This document shows positions 1 through 11,000 of a stretch of 64,000 nucleotides of DNA, one piece after another. A model generated the notes under the pieces. That model saw nothing but the letters and a program-made list of their open reading frames with translations. It was not told the origin of the DNA and made no database searches. The stretch is from Colias croceus (Eukaryota; Arthropoda; Insecta; Lepidoptera; Pieridae). Numbering within the stretch: position 1 is the stretch's first letter; every line of letters begins with the position of its first letter. Position numbers and translations under genes: made by a program. The stretch spans positions 7,564,001 through 7,628,000 of the forward strand of contig NC_059539.1 of NCBI RefSeq assembly GCF_905220415.1, read 5' to 3'.

Positions 1-2724
1 TTGTGGTGATTTTCGGCGGTATAGTGGATATCCATTTTCTCCCGATATTGTGTGTTCTGTAAGTGCCCGAGGATATCTTTTAGAGCAATGACCTTCTTGC
101 ATACAGGGAGAATTTCTGTTTAATGTGCCGCATGGTCCGTGTATCATATGAGTCTTCACAATATCGAATAACATAGGATCTTGGGTCTTATCGGGAAATT
201 CAGCACTTATAACACTATCAATAGTATCAGGTCTAAGTTTTTCTTCTAACCACAGCAGAATGTGGGCATGTGGCAACCCCCGTTTCTGCCACTCAACACT
301 GTACATAAAACACATTGATGGCCCGAAAACCTTTTGTTTTGTAATTAGGTCGATCATGAGCTTGAGTTTAAGATGAAACACCCGGGCTATTATGTCATGG
401 CGATCATGTGGCACCTGGCCATCAAAAAGCCCTTCTGAAATTTCATTCCACTTTGGGTTAGTGGTAAAGGTGATGAAAAGGTCAGGTCGACCGTATTTGC
501 GAACATAGCAAAAGGCGTCTTGGGTTCGCTCATGCATATAACGTGGACCTCCTATAAAGCTTGACGGTAAGATAACTAATCGTCCCATGTTCTCCACGTT
601 ATTATCTTGCTGCATTGCGTCTCGCAAATGCACATAATCCTCAGCACGCAATCGTGTCTGGTTAGTGCGTATATAAATTAACCTCTCCGTCTCTATTTTT
701 GCGTACATATCGACGATGAATTGGCTGAAAAGTCCTCGAAATCGTTGCAAATAATTAAAACAATTCCGTCTTATTTGTATCTGGTATGAATAAAACTGTA
801 AGGCTGATATTTTTTTATTATAATTTGTTATTCTAGTATTTGGATTAACTTGATAGAGTCCGAAATTGTACCCATCCTCGCCATGGAAATATATCAATGG
901 ATATTGCAGGGCATCATAAGCTCTATGGGTTTCGTAAATTCGTTGTAAGCGATCATCATGAGTACGCAATACTATGTCACGTCTGTCACATTCCTGATCG
1001 ACTAAGATTACTGCAACTTCGTCTGCAACAGGAGCATTGTACCTTCCACGATGTTCTTCCGCAGGACGTCTATCAGCCTTAATTATTACTTTATAATTAT
1101 TGTTATTTTGGCCTTGTGGGATAGAATCTATCGCGGCTTTGAAACTTCTGACATACGGATTTACTTGATGTAACATATTTTGAAGTTGAGATATGAGGTT
1201 GATGTTCAATTGAGGAAAGTTATCATGTCGGATATGAGCCTGTTCATTGTAATTTGATACAAAATAAATTTGAAGAAATTTTGGCTCATTTTGCGGAAGT
1301 AAAGATCCAATAAGGTGATAAACCTGGCCCTGCACCTTAAACGTTGGCATGAAAGGGCCCTCTGTAATTTGTTTGGCCCCAAAGGATGTCATTTGGAATG
1401 CACTATTATATAAACGGCTATTGTCCAAAAAATGTTTGGACTGAGGATGTTCCCCATTCAGTAAAGCTTTCATAATGTCTGGAGGATCATGGAAATTTTC
1501 AATGAGCACTTTGCCACCTGAACAGCATATGCCATTTGGTTCTTTTTGCCATTTGAAAGCATTACAAAATGCACAACATACCACCATACCTCCTATAATG
1601 GCGAATTCAGAGTAATCAATTCTGGGTGAATACGAATACCCTGATTTCTCTTTGTTCGCCCATGGAAGGTTTTCTATCTCCGTCCCACTTTCTGGGCTTG
1701 ACACCATTCTAATGATCGTATGTGCAACTCGATCAGCATTTAGCCGAGACTGGCGTTCGTCTGCAGTTTCTTGTTGCCGAATATCCCTCACTCGTTCCCT
1801 CTCAATTAATAAATAATTTTCTTCACTCTGACGGCTTTGCTCATAGCTTTCTCTAGCTCGTTGCAATCTTTCTCGATGTTCATCATCATTTTCATGAAGT
1901 CTGTTAGTGTTGTGTCGCTCTCGATCAGCTGTTAATCGATATTCACGATCGATACTACTTTCCAGCTCCCTAGACCGCAAAGTTCGTTCTCTTTGAGAGC
2001 TTAGGCGAATTTCCCTATCTGTGAAAGTCTCAGATTCACGCGATAGTGCATGAGCTTCACGGTCGGCAGATAGACGTACTTGTCGTTCGTCCTGTGTTTC
2101 CTGAGATCGAGCATTTGCTGTTCGAACCCTCTGAGAACTCAGGCGAATTTCCCTATCTGTGAAAGTCTCAGATTCACGCGATAGTGCATGAGCTTCACGG
2201 TTGCCAGATAGACGTACTTGTCGTTCGTCCTGTGTTTCCTGAGATCGAGCATTTGCTGTTCGAACCCTCTGAGAACTCAGGCGAATTTCCCTATCTGTGA
2301 AAGTCTCAGATTCACGCGATAGTGCATGAGCTTCACGGTCGGCAGATAGACGTAGTTCTCGTTCGTCCTGTGTCTCCTGAGATCGAGCATTTGCTGTTCG
2401 AACCCTCTGAGAACTTAGGCGAATTTCCCTATCTGTAAAAGTCTCAGACTCACGCGATAGAGCGTGGGCCTCGCGATCAGTAGATAAACGTGCCTCTCGG
2501 TGTTCGCTAATCTCCCTATTTCGAATTGTCATTATTCGAGAACGATTTGAACTCAGTCGAGATTCTCGCTGAGTGGAAGTTTCTGCAGCACGAAACCTAG
2601 CCTGATGTTCCTGAGATGCAGAGAGCCTCGCTTCACGATCTTCCTCAGATTCCTGTGATCGAATTAATCGTATCCTTTTAGCATTTCTGCTACATTGGGA
2701 AAGGTTGGACTTTCTTCGAGGCAT
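1..2724 (-). CDS. Helitron Rep/helicase, N-terminal part (runs off left edge)
   Basis: An uninterrupted reading frame starts at an ATG at 2724 and stays open for 908 codons to the first base of the window, so the C-terminal part, including any helicase domain, lies outside. Residues 1 to about 330 are rich in Arg, Glu and Ser and repetitive. The following part reads as a Helitron_like_N domain: near 250-290 it has a GLPHAHILLWLE-like stretch, near 120-150 MIHGPCGTLN with a SPCM..G.CSK pattern, and at 1-40 NGYPLYRRK, all typical of rolling-circle Helitron Rep proteins. In that family Rep is the HUH nuclease that nicks and joins the transposon ends; its catalytic motifs are not in view. No stop or frameshift was found, so this copy may have been active recently. 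It is transcribed away from CHS1. Confidence 0.9.
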   Translation of the reverse strand, partial: MPRRKSNLSQCSRNAKRIRLIRSQESEEDREARLSASQEHQARFRAAETSTQRESRLSSNRSRIMTIRNREISEHREARLSTDREAHALSRESETFTDREIRLSSQRVRTANARSQETQDERELRLSADREAHALSRESETFTDREIRLSSQRVRTANARSQETQDERQVRLSGNREAHALSRESETFTDREIRLSSQRVRTANARSQETQDERQVRLSADREAHALSRESETFTDREIRLSSQRERTLRSRELESSIDREYRLTADRERHNTNRLHENDDEHRERLQRARESYEQSRQSEENYLLIERERVRDIRQQETADERQSRLNADRVAHTIIRMVSSPESGTEIENLPWANKEKSGYSYSPRIDYSEFAIIGGMVVCCAFCNAFKWQKEPNGICCSGGKVLIENFHDPPDIMKALLNGEHPQSKHFLDNSRLYNSAFQMTSFGAKQITEGPFMPTFKVQGQVYHLIGSLLPQNEPKFLQIYFVSNYNEQAHIRHDNFPQLNINLISQLQNMLHQVNPYVRSFKAAIDSIPQGQNNNNYKVIIKADRRPAEEHRGRYNAPVADEVAVILVDQECDRRDIVLRTHDDRLQRIYETHRAYDALQYPLIYFHGEDGYNFGLYQVNPNTRITNYNKKISALQFYSYQIQIRRNCFNYLQRFRGLFSQFIVDMYAKIETERLIYIRTNQTRLRAEDYVHLRDAMQQDNNVENMGRLVILPSSFIGGPRYMHERTQDAFCYVRKYGRPDLFITFTTNPKWNEISEGLFDGQVPHDRHDIIARVFHLKLKLMIDLITKQKVFGPSMCFMYSVEWQKRGLPHAHILLWLEEKLRPDTIDSVISAEFPDKTQDPMLFDIVKTHMIHGPCGTLNRNSPCMQEGHCSKRYPRALTEHTISGENGYPLYRRKSPQ
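1985..2530 (-). repeat. 138-bp tandem repeat inside the Helitron ORF (46-aa units)
   Basis: About four head-to-tail units of 138 bp lie within the Rep reading frame; the landmark hexamer cgatag recurs at 2041, 2179, 2317 and 2455, exactly 138 bp apart. The period is a multiple of three, so the frame is kept and each unit adds 46 residues rich in Arg, Glu and Ser (for example REAHALSRESETFTDREI). The flanking sequence, about 1740-1985 and 2530-2700, shows weaker versions of the same pattern. An extended helical or coiled-coil segment is a reasonable inference. Confidence 0.85.
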
Positions 2725-2879
2725 TATTTTACAATATAATAGTAGTTACTAAACACAAAATGATTTAGTAAATACGTACTACCATAAACAATTGAATTAT
2801 ACAAACTTACAGAATATTATGCAGATCAAAAATAACATAAACAAAACAAATGTGAGTAAAATGAATTACTAAGCTGAGC

Positions 2880-3165
2880 AAAAAAAAAAATTAAAAAAAG
2901 AAATGCCTAACCTATACCAAATATATGTATTTATAAACCCTAAATAAATTTAAAACATAAAGAAAATCAAGATAAAAACCTACAAACTTTAAAAAAGAAA
3001 TACCTAACCTATACCAAATATTTATTAAATTTATTAAAAAAAACTCAAACTAAAATTAAGATATAGAAAATCAATAAAATAACTAACCTATAAACCCTAA
3101 AAAAGAAATACCTAACCTATACCAAAAATAACCTATACCTAACCTATACCTTTACCAAATCGAAA
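2880..3165. repeat. AT-rich leader with repeated CCTAACCTATACC motif
   Basis: Between the Rep start codon and its promoter the sequence is over 75% A+T by eye. A block reading AAAGAAATACCTAACCTATACC recurs near 2900, 2995 and 3105, with shorter echoes up to 3160. It lies inside the Helitron, in the presumed 5' untranslated leader. No gene is seen here. Confidence 0.6.
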
Positions 3166-3294
3166 TATGCAAACATCCAGTATTCAAATGAATCACAACA
3201 ATCGAATACAACTATTAGATTATACGCTCCAGAATAGGTGTGTTCACTACGAATACCCGAATTCATAAATGGCAACCGCGCGGCTCTCGGCGCT

Positions 3295-3303
3295 CTTTAT
3301 ATA
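3295..3303 (-). promoter_or_regulatory. TATA box of the Helitron Rep gene
   Basis: On the minus strand the sequence TATATAAAG sits in a locally GC-rich stretch (3265-3320), about 570 bases upstream of the Rep ATG and inside the element. This is a plausible core promoter with transcription starting near 3270. The assignment rests on motif and position only. Confidence 0.5.
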
Positions 3304-3326
3304 CCCACGGACGCGCTGTACAATAG

Positions 3327-3653
3327 GTAGAATGCCTTAACAAATGTTCGCCGTGATTATTTAAATGGTCATAACTTTTTTATTTATGAACCGATTGACA
3401 TGAAATAAAAACTAAATGTTAAATGAAGCTTATCACAATATATTTGTGAAAACCGCATCTAAATCGGTTAAGCCGTTTCAGAGATCAACGTGCCCAATCA
3501 TACACAGATAACATTAACATACACACAACAGACAAAAAAAAATTAACTTCAGTTTTGGGTTCGGGAACGATTTAACAATAATTCCTGCTAATTTTTTTTA
3601 CATATTTTCATTGGACAGACATCACTTTTCTACAATTTTATTATTTGTATAGA
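3327..3653 (-). mobile_element. Helitron 5' terminal region
   Basis: Read on the minus strand, the element starts TCTATACAAATAATAAAATT at 3653, with the TC expected at a Helitron 5' end, and runs towards the Rep gene. The same roughly 330 bp, about 80-85% alike by eye, recurs at 4489-4826, and the similarity ends at the same outer TC, which supports this as a true terminus. The base before TC here is G rather than the usual A. Confidence 0.65.
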
Positions 3654-3654
3654 C

Positions 3655-4488
3655 TGAGCTAAAAAACTTAGATAAAAAATTTCAGGGTGTGGGCTCCCGC
3701 GCCCATATCCTTCTACTTTCACAACTTTCAACTTTTACCTTTCACCCCTAGTAAATGGCAAAACCGATTGTGTTGTAAAGCATGTCTAATAATTGTACAA
3801 TGTACACGTCATATCCTTTGATGCTTCATTTGGATTAATTATTTATTCCCACTATCACCCCTATGGTGCCCTATAGATAAAAATATATATATATATATAA
3901 TTATTGTTATATGTAATAAACGGATGAACCAATTTTAATAAAACATGACTAATTATTGTAATTCACACGTCATGCCCTTTCATTTGATATGCCGCTTGAG
4001 TATATTATTTGACCACATTCGATTATTCATTCCCATTTTTACCTCTATATATATATAATGGATGGATGAACCGATTTTGATACACTATATCTAAGAACCA
4101 GCGTCGGAAAATAGGCTGCCTAACAAAAAAACGGCATCTAATTCGTATTACCCGTTAGCGAGCTACGGTGGCACAGACAGACACACAAACACACATAGCG
4201 GTCATAACACCCCTCTTTTGCGTCGGGAGTTAAAAATATAATACCTACGACATAATTTAAAGGACATTTTATGCAGGAAATTTACCTAGAAGTAACAATA
4301 ATGTTATTTGTGCAGGTTTTAGTCTTATGAGCAAAAATCTAAATAAAGGTCTTTTGAACCCCTTCCCCCCTACTACACCCTCAGCTTTCCCCCATTTGGG
4401 GACTTTCGATATGATCATCTGGACATTTCAAGGAATAACTGTAGCGTATAACTTACGTAATAAAGTTGTTCATGTATTCTTATCGTAC
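3655..4488. repeat. Decayed interspersed repeats between two Helitron ends
   Basis: There is no gene. Two diverged direct copies of a segment around the phrase CACGTCAT.TCCTTT lie near 3775-3870 and 3950-4040, with short AT microsatellites (3885-3900, 4045-4060). A block of CAGACAGACACACA followed by GTCGGGAGTTAAAAA lies at 4165-4235. Such blocks are common at ends of lepidopteran transposons, but I cannot name the family. Confidence 0.4.
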
Positions 4489-4826
4489 ACAATAGAATGC
4501 CTTAGCAAATGTTCGCCGTCCTTCCTTAAATGGTCATAACTTTTTTATTTATAAACCGATTGACATGGAATAAACACTAAATGTTAAATGAAGATTACCA
4601 AAACATATTAGTGAAAGCCGCATTTAAATCGGATAAGCCGTTTCTGAGATTAGCGTGTTCAAACATACAGACAAACAGACAAACGGACAAACAGACAAAC
4701 AGACAAAAAAAAATTTAACGACAGTTTTGGGTTTGGGATCGATTTAGTAATAACCCCTGCTATTTTTTTTTTACATATTTTCATTGTACAGACACCACTT
4801 TTCTAGAATTTTATTATATGTATTGA
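4489..4826 (-). mobile_element. Partial second Helitron 5' end
   Basis: This direct repeat of 3327-3653 begins on the minus strand with A|TCAATACATATAATAAAATT at 4826, the canonical Helitron A|TC junction. It loses similarity to the first copy near 4489, just inside GGCATTCTA. It contains several ACAGACAAACAG units near 4665-4705. No coding capacity remains. It ends 85 bp before the splice acceptor of CHS1 exon 2a. Confidence 0.65.
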
Positions 4827-4910
4827 TTATAAAAATTAAATTCACATTCTTCAATATATCTTTTTAATTTTTTTATGTTTAATAATAAGGTTTCACTACT
4901 AAACTTTCAG

Positions 4911-5018
4911 AGCTACACCGACAATGGCGACTTCCGGAGGGAAGTCTCGGCGGGAGGAGACCAGCGACAATTCAGACGACGAACTCTTGCCGCTCGCTAA
5001 TGACACTTATGGCGGCAG
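4911..5018 (+). other. CHS1: CHS1 exon 2a (first coding exon of isoform A)
   Basis: The acceptor AG is at 4909-4910 after a pyrimidine-rich tract, and a 13-nt untranslated lead precedes the ATG at 4924. The donor GTACGT is at 5019. The exon encodes 31 residues (MATSGGKSRREETSDNSDDE...) and ends with two bases in the same phase as exon 2b, so either can join exon 3 at 10895. A splice acceptor in front of the start codon implies an upstream non-coding exon. I could not find that exon in the window; it may lie left of the Helitron. Confidence 0.85.
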
Positions 5019-8000
5019 GTACGTGACTACTATCCTCCTAATCATCATCATCATCATCATCAGCCCATATACGTTCCCACTGCTGGGACACGGGCCTCCT
5101 ATGAGGGTACAGGCCATAATCCACCACGCTGGCCAAGTGCGGGTTGGCGGTTGACACATGTCGTCGAACTTTTTAATTCTTCGACATGTCGGTTTCCTCA
5201 CGATGTTTTCCTTCACCGTTCGAGCAGTGGCGATGTTACAACATGCGCAGATAAATTGAAAAATCAATTTATTTCCTGCGCGCTCGCCTGGTCTCGAACC
5301 ACGGACTTATCGATTCGAAGTCCGAGGTCTCACCACTGAGCCACCACTGCTCCTAATATTCCTACTTTATAGTAGGATAGTAGCATAACTTTCACATTTA
5401 TAATAATACTAGCCGTCCGCCCCGGCTTCGCCCGTGGTACCTACATGTTTAAACTATCCTATCTCTCAAGTTGGATCGAAATGCACATGGTGTGCGAATT
5501 TTATTATAATCGGTTAAGTGGTTCAGGAGTCTATTGAGGACAAACATTGTGACACGAGATTTATATATATTAAGATTATTAAGTTTGTAAGGATGTGTAT
5601 GTGTGTGTTTTTAACTTTTTCACGTAAATATTACTAAACCGATTACAATGAAATTTAGCACACATATAGAGGGTAACTTGGATTAACACATAGGCTAGGT
5701 TTCATCCCGGAAATCCCACGGAAACGATAGATATGCGGGTTTTTCTTTGAAAACACGGGCGAAGCTGCGGGCGAAAAGCTAGTTTATTATAATCTTAATA
5801 GACATTGATTTTATTTCATGCATTTGTACTAAAAGAAAGTCTCAAAGTCATGGTTACTAAGCTCATTGCAAAAAGAAATCTACGCAGTCGAGGTCGATTT
5901 CGAGCAATTATCGACGCAGAATTGTATCTACGGATGTGTTATATAAACTAAGAATGAATATAAGCCTAATGAATGAAAGTTATTACGTTATCTTCTTAGT
6001 GGATACTTTTATAAATGGCATGATATCATCGTACTTCGTATAACTGTGACGACACACTTAAAGAAGCTGTGTGAGTAAGCTTTTGCAAATATTGTAACGG
6101 AAAAATCGATATTATATCAATTTTATTACATAAAACTTTAACGATATTCTATAAAAAAAAACTAAACATCTTTCAATATTAATAAATTAAGAGGAAGATA
6201 AGCGTTGTCTTTTTGTCTGCACTACATGATTCTTTACTTTCAAAACACGCCGTCTACAGCATAATGTACAAGTGTGTCGTAATCGCATCATCAGAAGGCA
6301 TGGCATCTGATTCTAAACCAGCCGTTTTTAGGTTATCTTATAAAACCTAAACATTTATATATACTTAATATTTAATGTTTATAATACATTGAACACTAGA
6401 CCTAAATTTTTTAATGTTCAAAACATATCTCTATGTTGAAATCTAATCATCATCTTCAAAAACTGTCACTTATGTTTTGTAAGATTAGTGTTTCTAATAA
6501 TATTTCACACAAAGAACACAATAATTAATTATTAGTGGCCTAGCGATTGGTCAGCGGCAGCCGGCCCGGAACCCGCTCAAATGCCAAGGTTGTCAACTCT
6601 GACGACACAACTTTCGATCGAGTGCGCTACATTTTTGCGCCCCACTTGTTTCCTGCGTTGAACTTACCGTTTAAGAAAATAGTTATGCACTACTTGGAAC
6701 TAATGTAAATGAGAACCAGATGCTATATCTTACAGACTTAGAAACAATTTATCTAAAGGCACTCTTATTCAGTAAATTTCAATACTTTATATCAAAATGC
6801 GTCATGGAATGAGTCATATAGTTTTTACGAAAATAAGATGTAATATCTTTATTGAGGAACATTTACCAAAATGCTATAAGTACTATGAAATCTACCTTCT
6901 TAAAACTAGTCTGCCATTAAAACAAGCTCGTGAAGCACACTGGCTGGGCACGGGGTCGATCGTGTTAAGAATATTTGATGACAACGGGTTTATTCTAGCT
7001 GTTGAGAATGAATTTAGAATTAAAAATAAGCATATTAATATATTCCTATAAATACATATCTTCGCTCTGTTTAAAGTAAACATGAAAATCAAATAGCAAA
7101 TAAGAGCACGATTATTGGTACATATTGCGCAAGCGCAAAGAAATTCGGTAAAAGTGAAGAGAGTATGCACTTATGTATGGGCCTGGTCAACGACCGGACT
7201 TCGTGTTTCAAGCCCAGATAGTACTTTGCATACTAAAGTTATGTGTATTGACCAACATGACGTATCTATTTTTAATTTAATATCGTTTATAACACGAATA
7301 TTTTTCTTCGCTTTAATTTCTTATTGAATTGAGTGGATATAAATTAATATTGCTCGGAAAATAGGTACATTTATATAAATATGTAGCTATAGTGAAATGT
7401 AAAGAAACCAAAAACTATTACGTTCTTATTTCGCAATTTATAAATTACGTTATTACTTTTAATTATTTTGTATCTTATAAAAATTTTAAACACACGACTC
7501 AAAAGATTAATAAATATATTAGCAAGCTCGCAACATAAAGCTCTAAGCCAAGCTTAGTGAGTGGATTTGTACCGGAATGACATTGAGAAGCCTTTTGTAA
7601 CAAAGGTATTCATATGAGCTTGTAGACGAGAACTTATGCCAGTCTAGATCGTGAGCGAGAAAAGGTCATATTTTTATTACGTTTTCATATTTTTTTGATA
7701 CGAGGAATCTTAGATTTTGTTATTGTTTTTACATTAACATTTAACACTATCGTTGTTAATTTAAGAATTGCATCTGTTTGCTCTCTCAATTATTAAGACT
7801 GTCGGGGATTCGATGCTAGACGATCGAGTAAAAATGTTTAATGATGATGATTTTACTAGTAATTTGCGCCTATTAATAAATACATTATACAAGTATATAC
7901 GTGTCTGGTTGTGTAGGTATTGTAAAAAAAAACATTCAAATGTTATTTACATTGCGCATTATACCTACACTTGAAATAAATGTCAATTTGTGTAGGTATA

Positions 8001-11000
8001 ACATTATATTCTGAATTGCATAATGTATATGCTGCATTTCAAGTTTCAACCGACTTCAAAAAAGGAGGAGATTTTCGATATGACTATATTTTTTTGACGT
8101 TTTTTACCTCAGAACTTTCAACTGGGCGAATTGATTTAGATTTTTTTTTATTTGCAATTTGGTGGCTATTAGATATCTCGCCATTTTCTTTTGTAACGAT
8201 TTATTATTGGATCACTGCATCCTAAAGTAGGTACCTAACCAATGAAAGTGATAAAAGTTTATGTAGAATACTACAGTACCTACCATCTATAAAACCAGCA
8301 GATTTTGGAGCAGGTAGAATCCAACCATAAAATTACGGCCATAACTTATAAGAATCCAAGCAGATCACCTTCATTTATTCTCGAGAACAAATAAAACATA
8401 GAACCCAGTTATTATAAAACTGAATTATGCTAACAGGAAACTTAGTTAATTATAGGTATATTGTTGTAACATAATATAATATTATTGGAATAAATATAAT
8501 TTATTGTAATTAATAAAAACATAGAATACTTTCATTTCACATGCGTCCGTATTAATAATTAGCGAAGCGCGATATAATTTCACGTGCCCACTGCCGCAGA
8601 ACGAAGAAATTGCACAGTGGTCTTCTTTCACGCGAGATGAGGACATATCTTTTTATTGAACATTTTTATTTTTATAACGATATAAGTATGAAAAATGATT
8701 TTATAGGTTCAGAACTTTACTATTCAAGACATTATAGCGTTTGCCTACAACACAGTAAATCATAAACTTTGTGTAGGTATTATTTTTTAATTATTTCTTT
8801 GAATGTTTGTCTTTTCTGTTGTTAAAATAAAATACAATTTGTGTTTTATTAGTACGAATAAACAAACGCCCTCAGTCCTCACTAATCCGTTTTACGAGTG
8901 CACTGACCGTCGTCCATTTTGAGATTTTCCTATTAGAGATAACTCGTTTAACATTTTGGTGCAAACACAGATAGAAGATAATCTTTACTGCTTTTTAGCT
9001 AGATCTTTAGCCATAAAAAGATACAATATAAAAATGTATTTTATATAGGAAAATTAACTTTAACATTATATAAGTACTACCTACTAAAATAAAATAGACA
9101 AAATGTGTCTAAAGATATTTTTATAAGCATTGATGTTTTTAAATGTCTCTTGATAATTTTAGCATTGATTGTTTTCGAGTGTACAAAATTGCGAATATGA
9201 AAAATTAATATTCAAGATTTGTCCGATGGACAACGTTAGCCACCGTTTGTCTTGGTGGCCACGCGCCGCCTCCACCAGTCGGTACAACGATCGCACCGTT
9301 TGCTGTCCTCGATCAAATTAACTATGATTTATTAAATTATACTTCGGGATACTTTATACCATAGAAAATTTAATCGATTTAATTCGACAGTGTTCTATAT
9401 GTGTGTTGTAAACGATATGTGAGAAATAGAAAATGAGTGAGCACGACCGTAAAATTTATTATGAGAGACATGATCTGGAAGAACCTGTGTATATAGCGAA
9501 CAATAATAACTCGATTTACAGCAACTATTGTAGCATTTACAGGTATCCTTCTGTTTATAAGTATTTATATAATTCATTTATTAATTTAAGCTGAATTTGT
9601 TATGAATATTTCATTGCACGTAGGTATACGCTCACACATTAACTCAGTTATAAGTAAACTTGGTAAAGCAAGTTATTTTAGAAATAAAATTATTATAACA
9701 GTAAACTTAAACAGCGAATTATGTTTTTATGCGCTTATAAACAGTAGAAGAAAGCGGCGTGTGGGATATTTAAACAGGAAGACTCTAGTACTCGTAATGT
9801 CGACAACTTTCTATTGTAACATTTAGCACGAATTGATGGTGACGTCGATAAATGAAAATGAATGATTGATATAAAAATGAATGTGTGTGCTAGTTATGAT
9901 TTTTAGATCTTTATAACTAAGAATTCTTATACGATTTTATGAACGAGCATTTAATTAAAAAATATATACTGAAACGTTTGAACGTCCATAGGGTTCATAA
10001 CCAAACTCCTCTGTAACTTATAGTGCGAATTTTTTTAACAATCGGTGCTAGTACGCTCTCAAACTTTTTTTATCCCCCCAAGTGATAAGGATGTTGGCAT
10101 AACGTTTTAAGCGTCAGCTAGTAAATAAATAAAATAAGTAAATAATTCACAATAATGAATACTATCGGTATTGTTCTGTATGTCATGCAAATAACATTCT
10201 TCAGTACCTACTCAACTAAATATAAGCATTTCAAGATTGTGCGTTGAATACCAATAAGGAGATGGTTTGAATGAGACATTTGATAACCAAAATATATTCG
10301 CAATTTTGTATCCACCTTCAATGCAATTGTAGTATAGAAAATTGGAGTAGACGAATTGTCAGTCGTTATATTCGCAACGTATAATTTATGATACCCTAAC
10401 GGCTCATATCTTACGTAAGTCCCCTGTCACAACGCCGCCTGTACTATGTCGAAACCGGTATGCATTGTAACTCACAATTTGTAACATTGGCTACCTAAAT
10501 TAGAGCAAACACAAAACTATTGAACAATTAATGCTAGCTATGGGACATTAATGTGAAATAATGAGTAAAAACTGACAATTTTTCGTCTACATGATGTCTG
10601 AAACTTGTATTAAATACAGCAGTATTAGTCATTAACTACATACCTGTGTTTACAAATCGTGACATGACATACAAAGAATTTTTAGAATGTAATAAGTATT
10701 AATTATTTATTTATTAGAAGAGATAGTCGAGTCATCAACATAAAGAATTCTACGTATTTCCGAGCTTTATATCTAGAAATGAAACTCGTTTTGATCAATT
10801 TGTTCAATTCTATTTTAATGTTGTGTAAATAAACCTTTATTTCGAAATATATGAACTATGTGTTTTATTTAATTTATAATTTTTCGTTTTTCAGCCAAAG
10901 AACAGTACAAGAAACGAAAGGATGGGACGTATTCAGAGAATTTCCTCCGAAGCAGGACAGTGGGTCTATGGAGAGTCAAAAATGCCTAGAGTTCACAGTC

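Noticed and set aside
897..1082. Plus-strand frame near the left edge
   Set aside because: It is antisense to the intact Helitron Rep frame.
1985..2530. CRISPR-like regular repeats
   Set aside because: The units are contiguous, in frame, with no spacers, and lie in a eukaryotic transposon ORF.
5290..5349. A second possible tRNA gene
   Set aside because: Likewise the head of a SINE with an 8-bp target duplication and GAT-repeat tail.
10851..10894. ATG at 10851 as a CHS1 start codon
   Set aside because: The 44 bases before 10895 are a T-rich intron end with a splice acceptor; the frame simply runs open into the exon.
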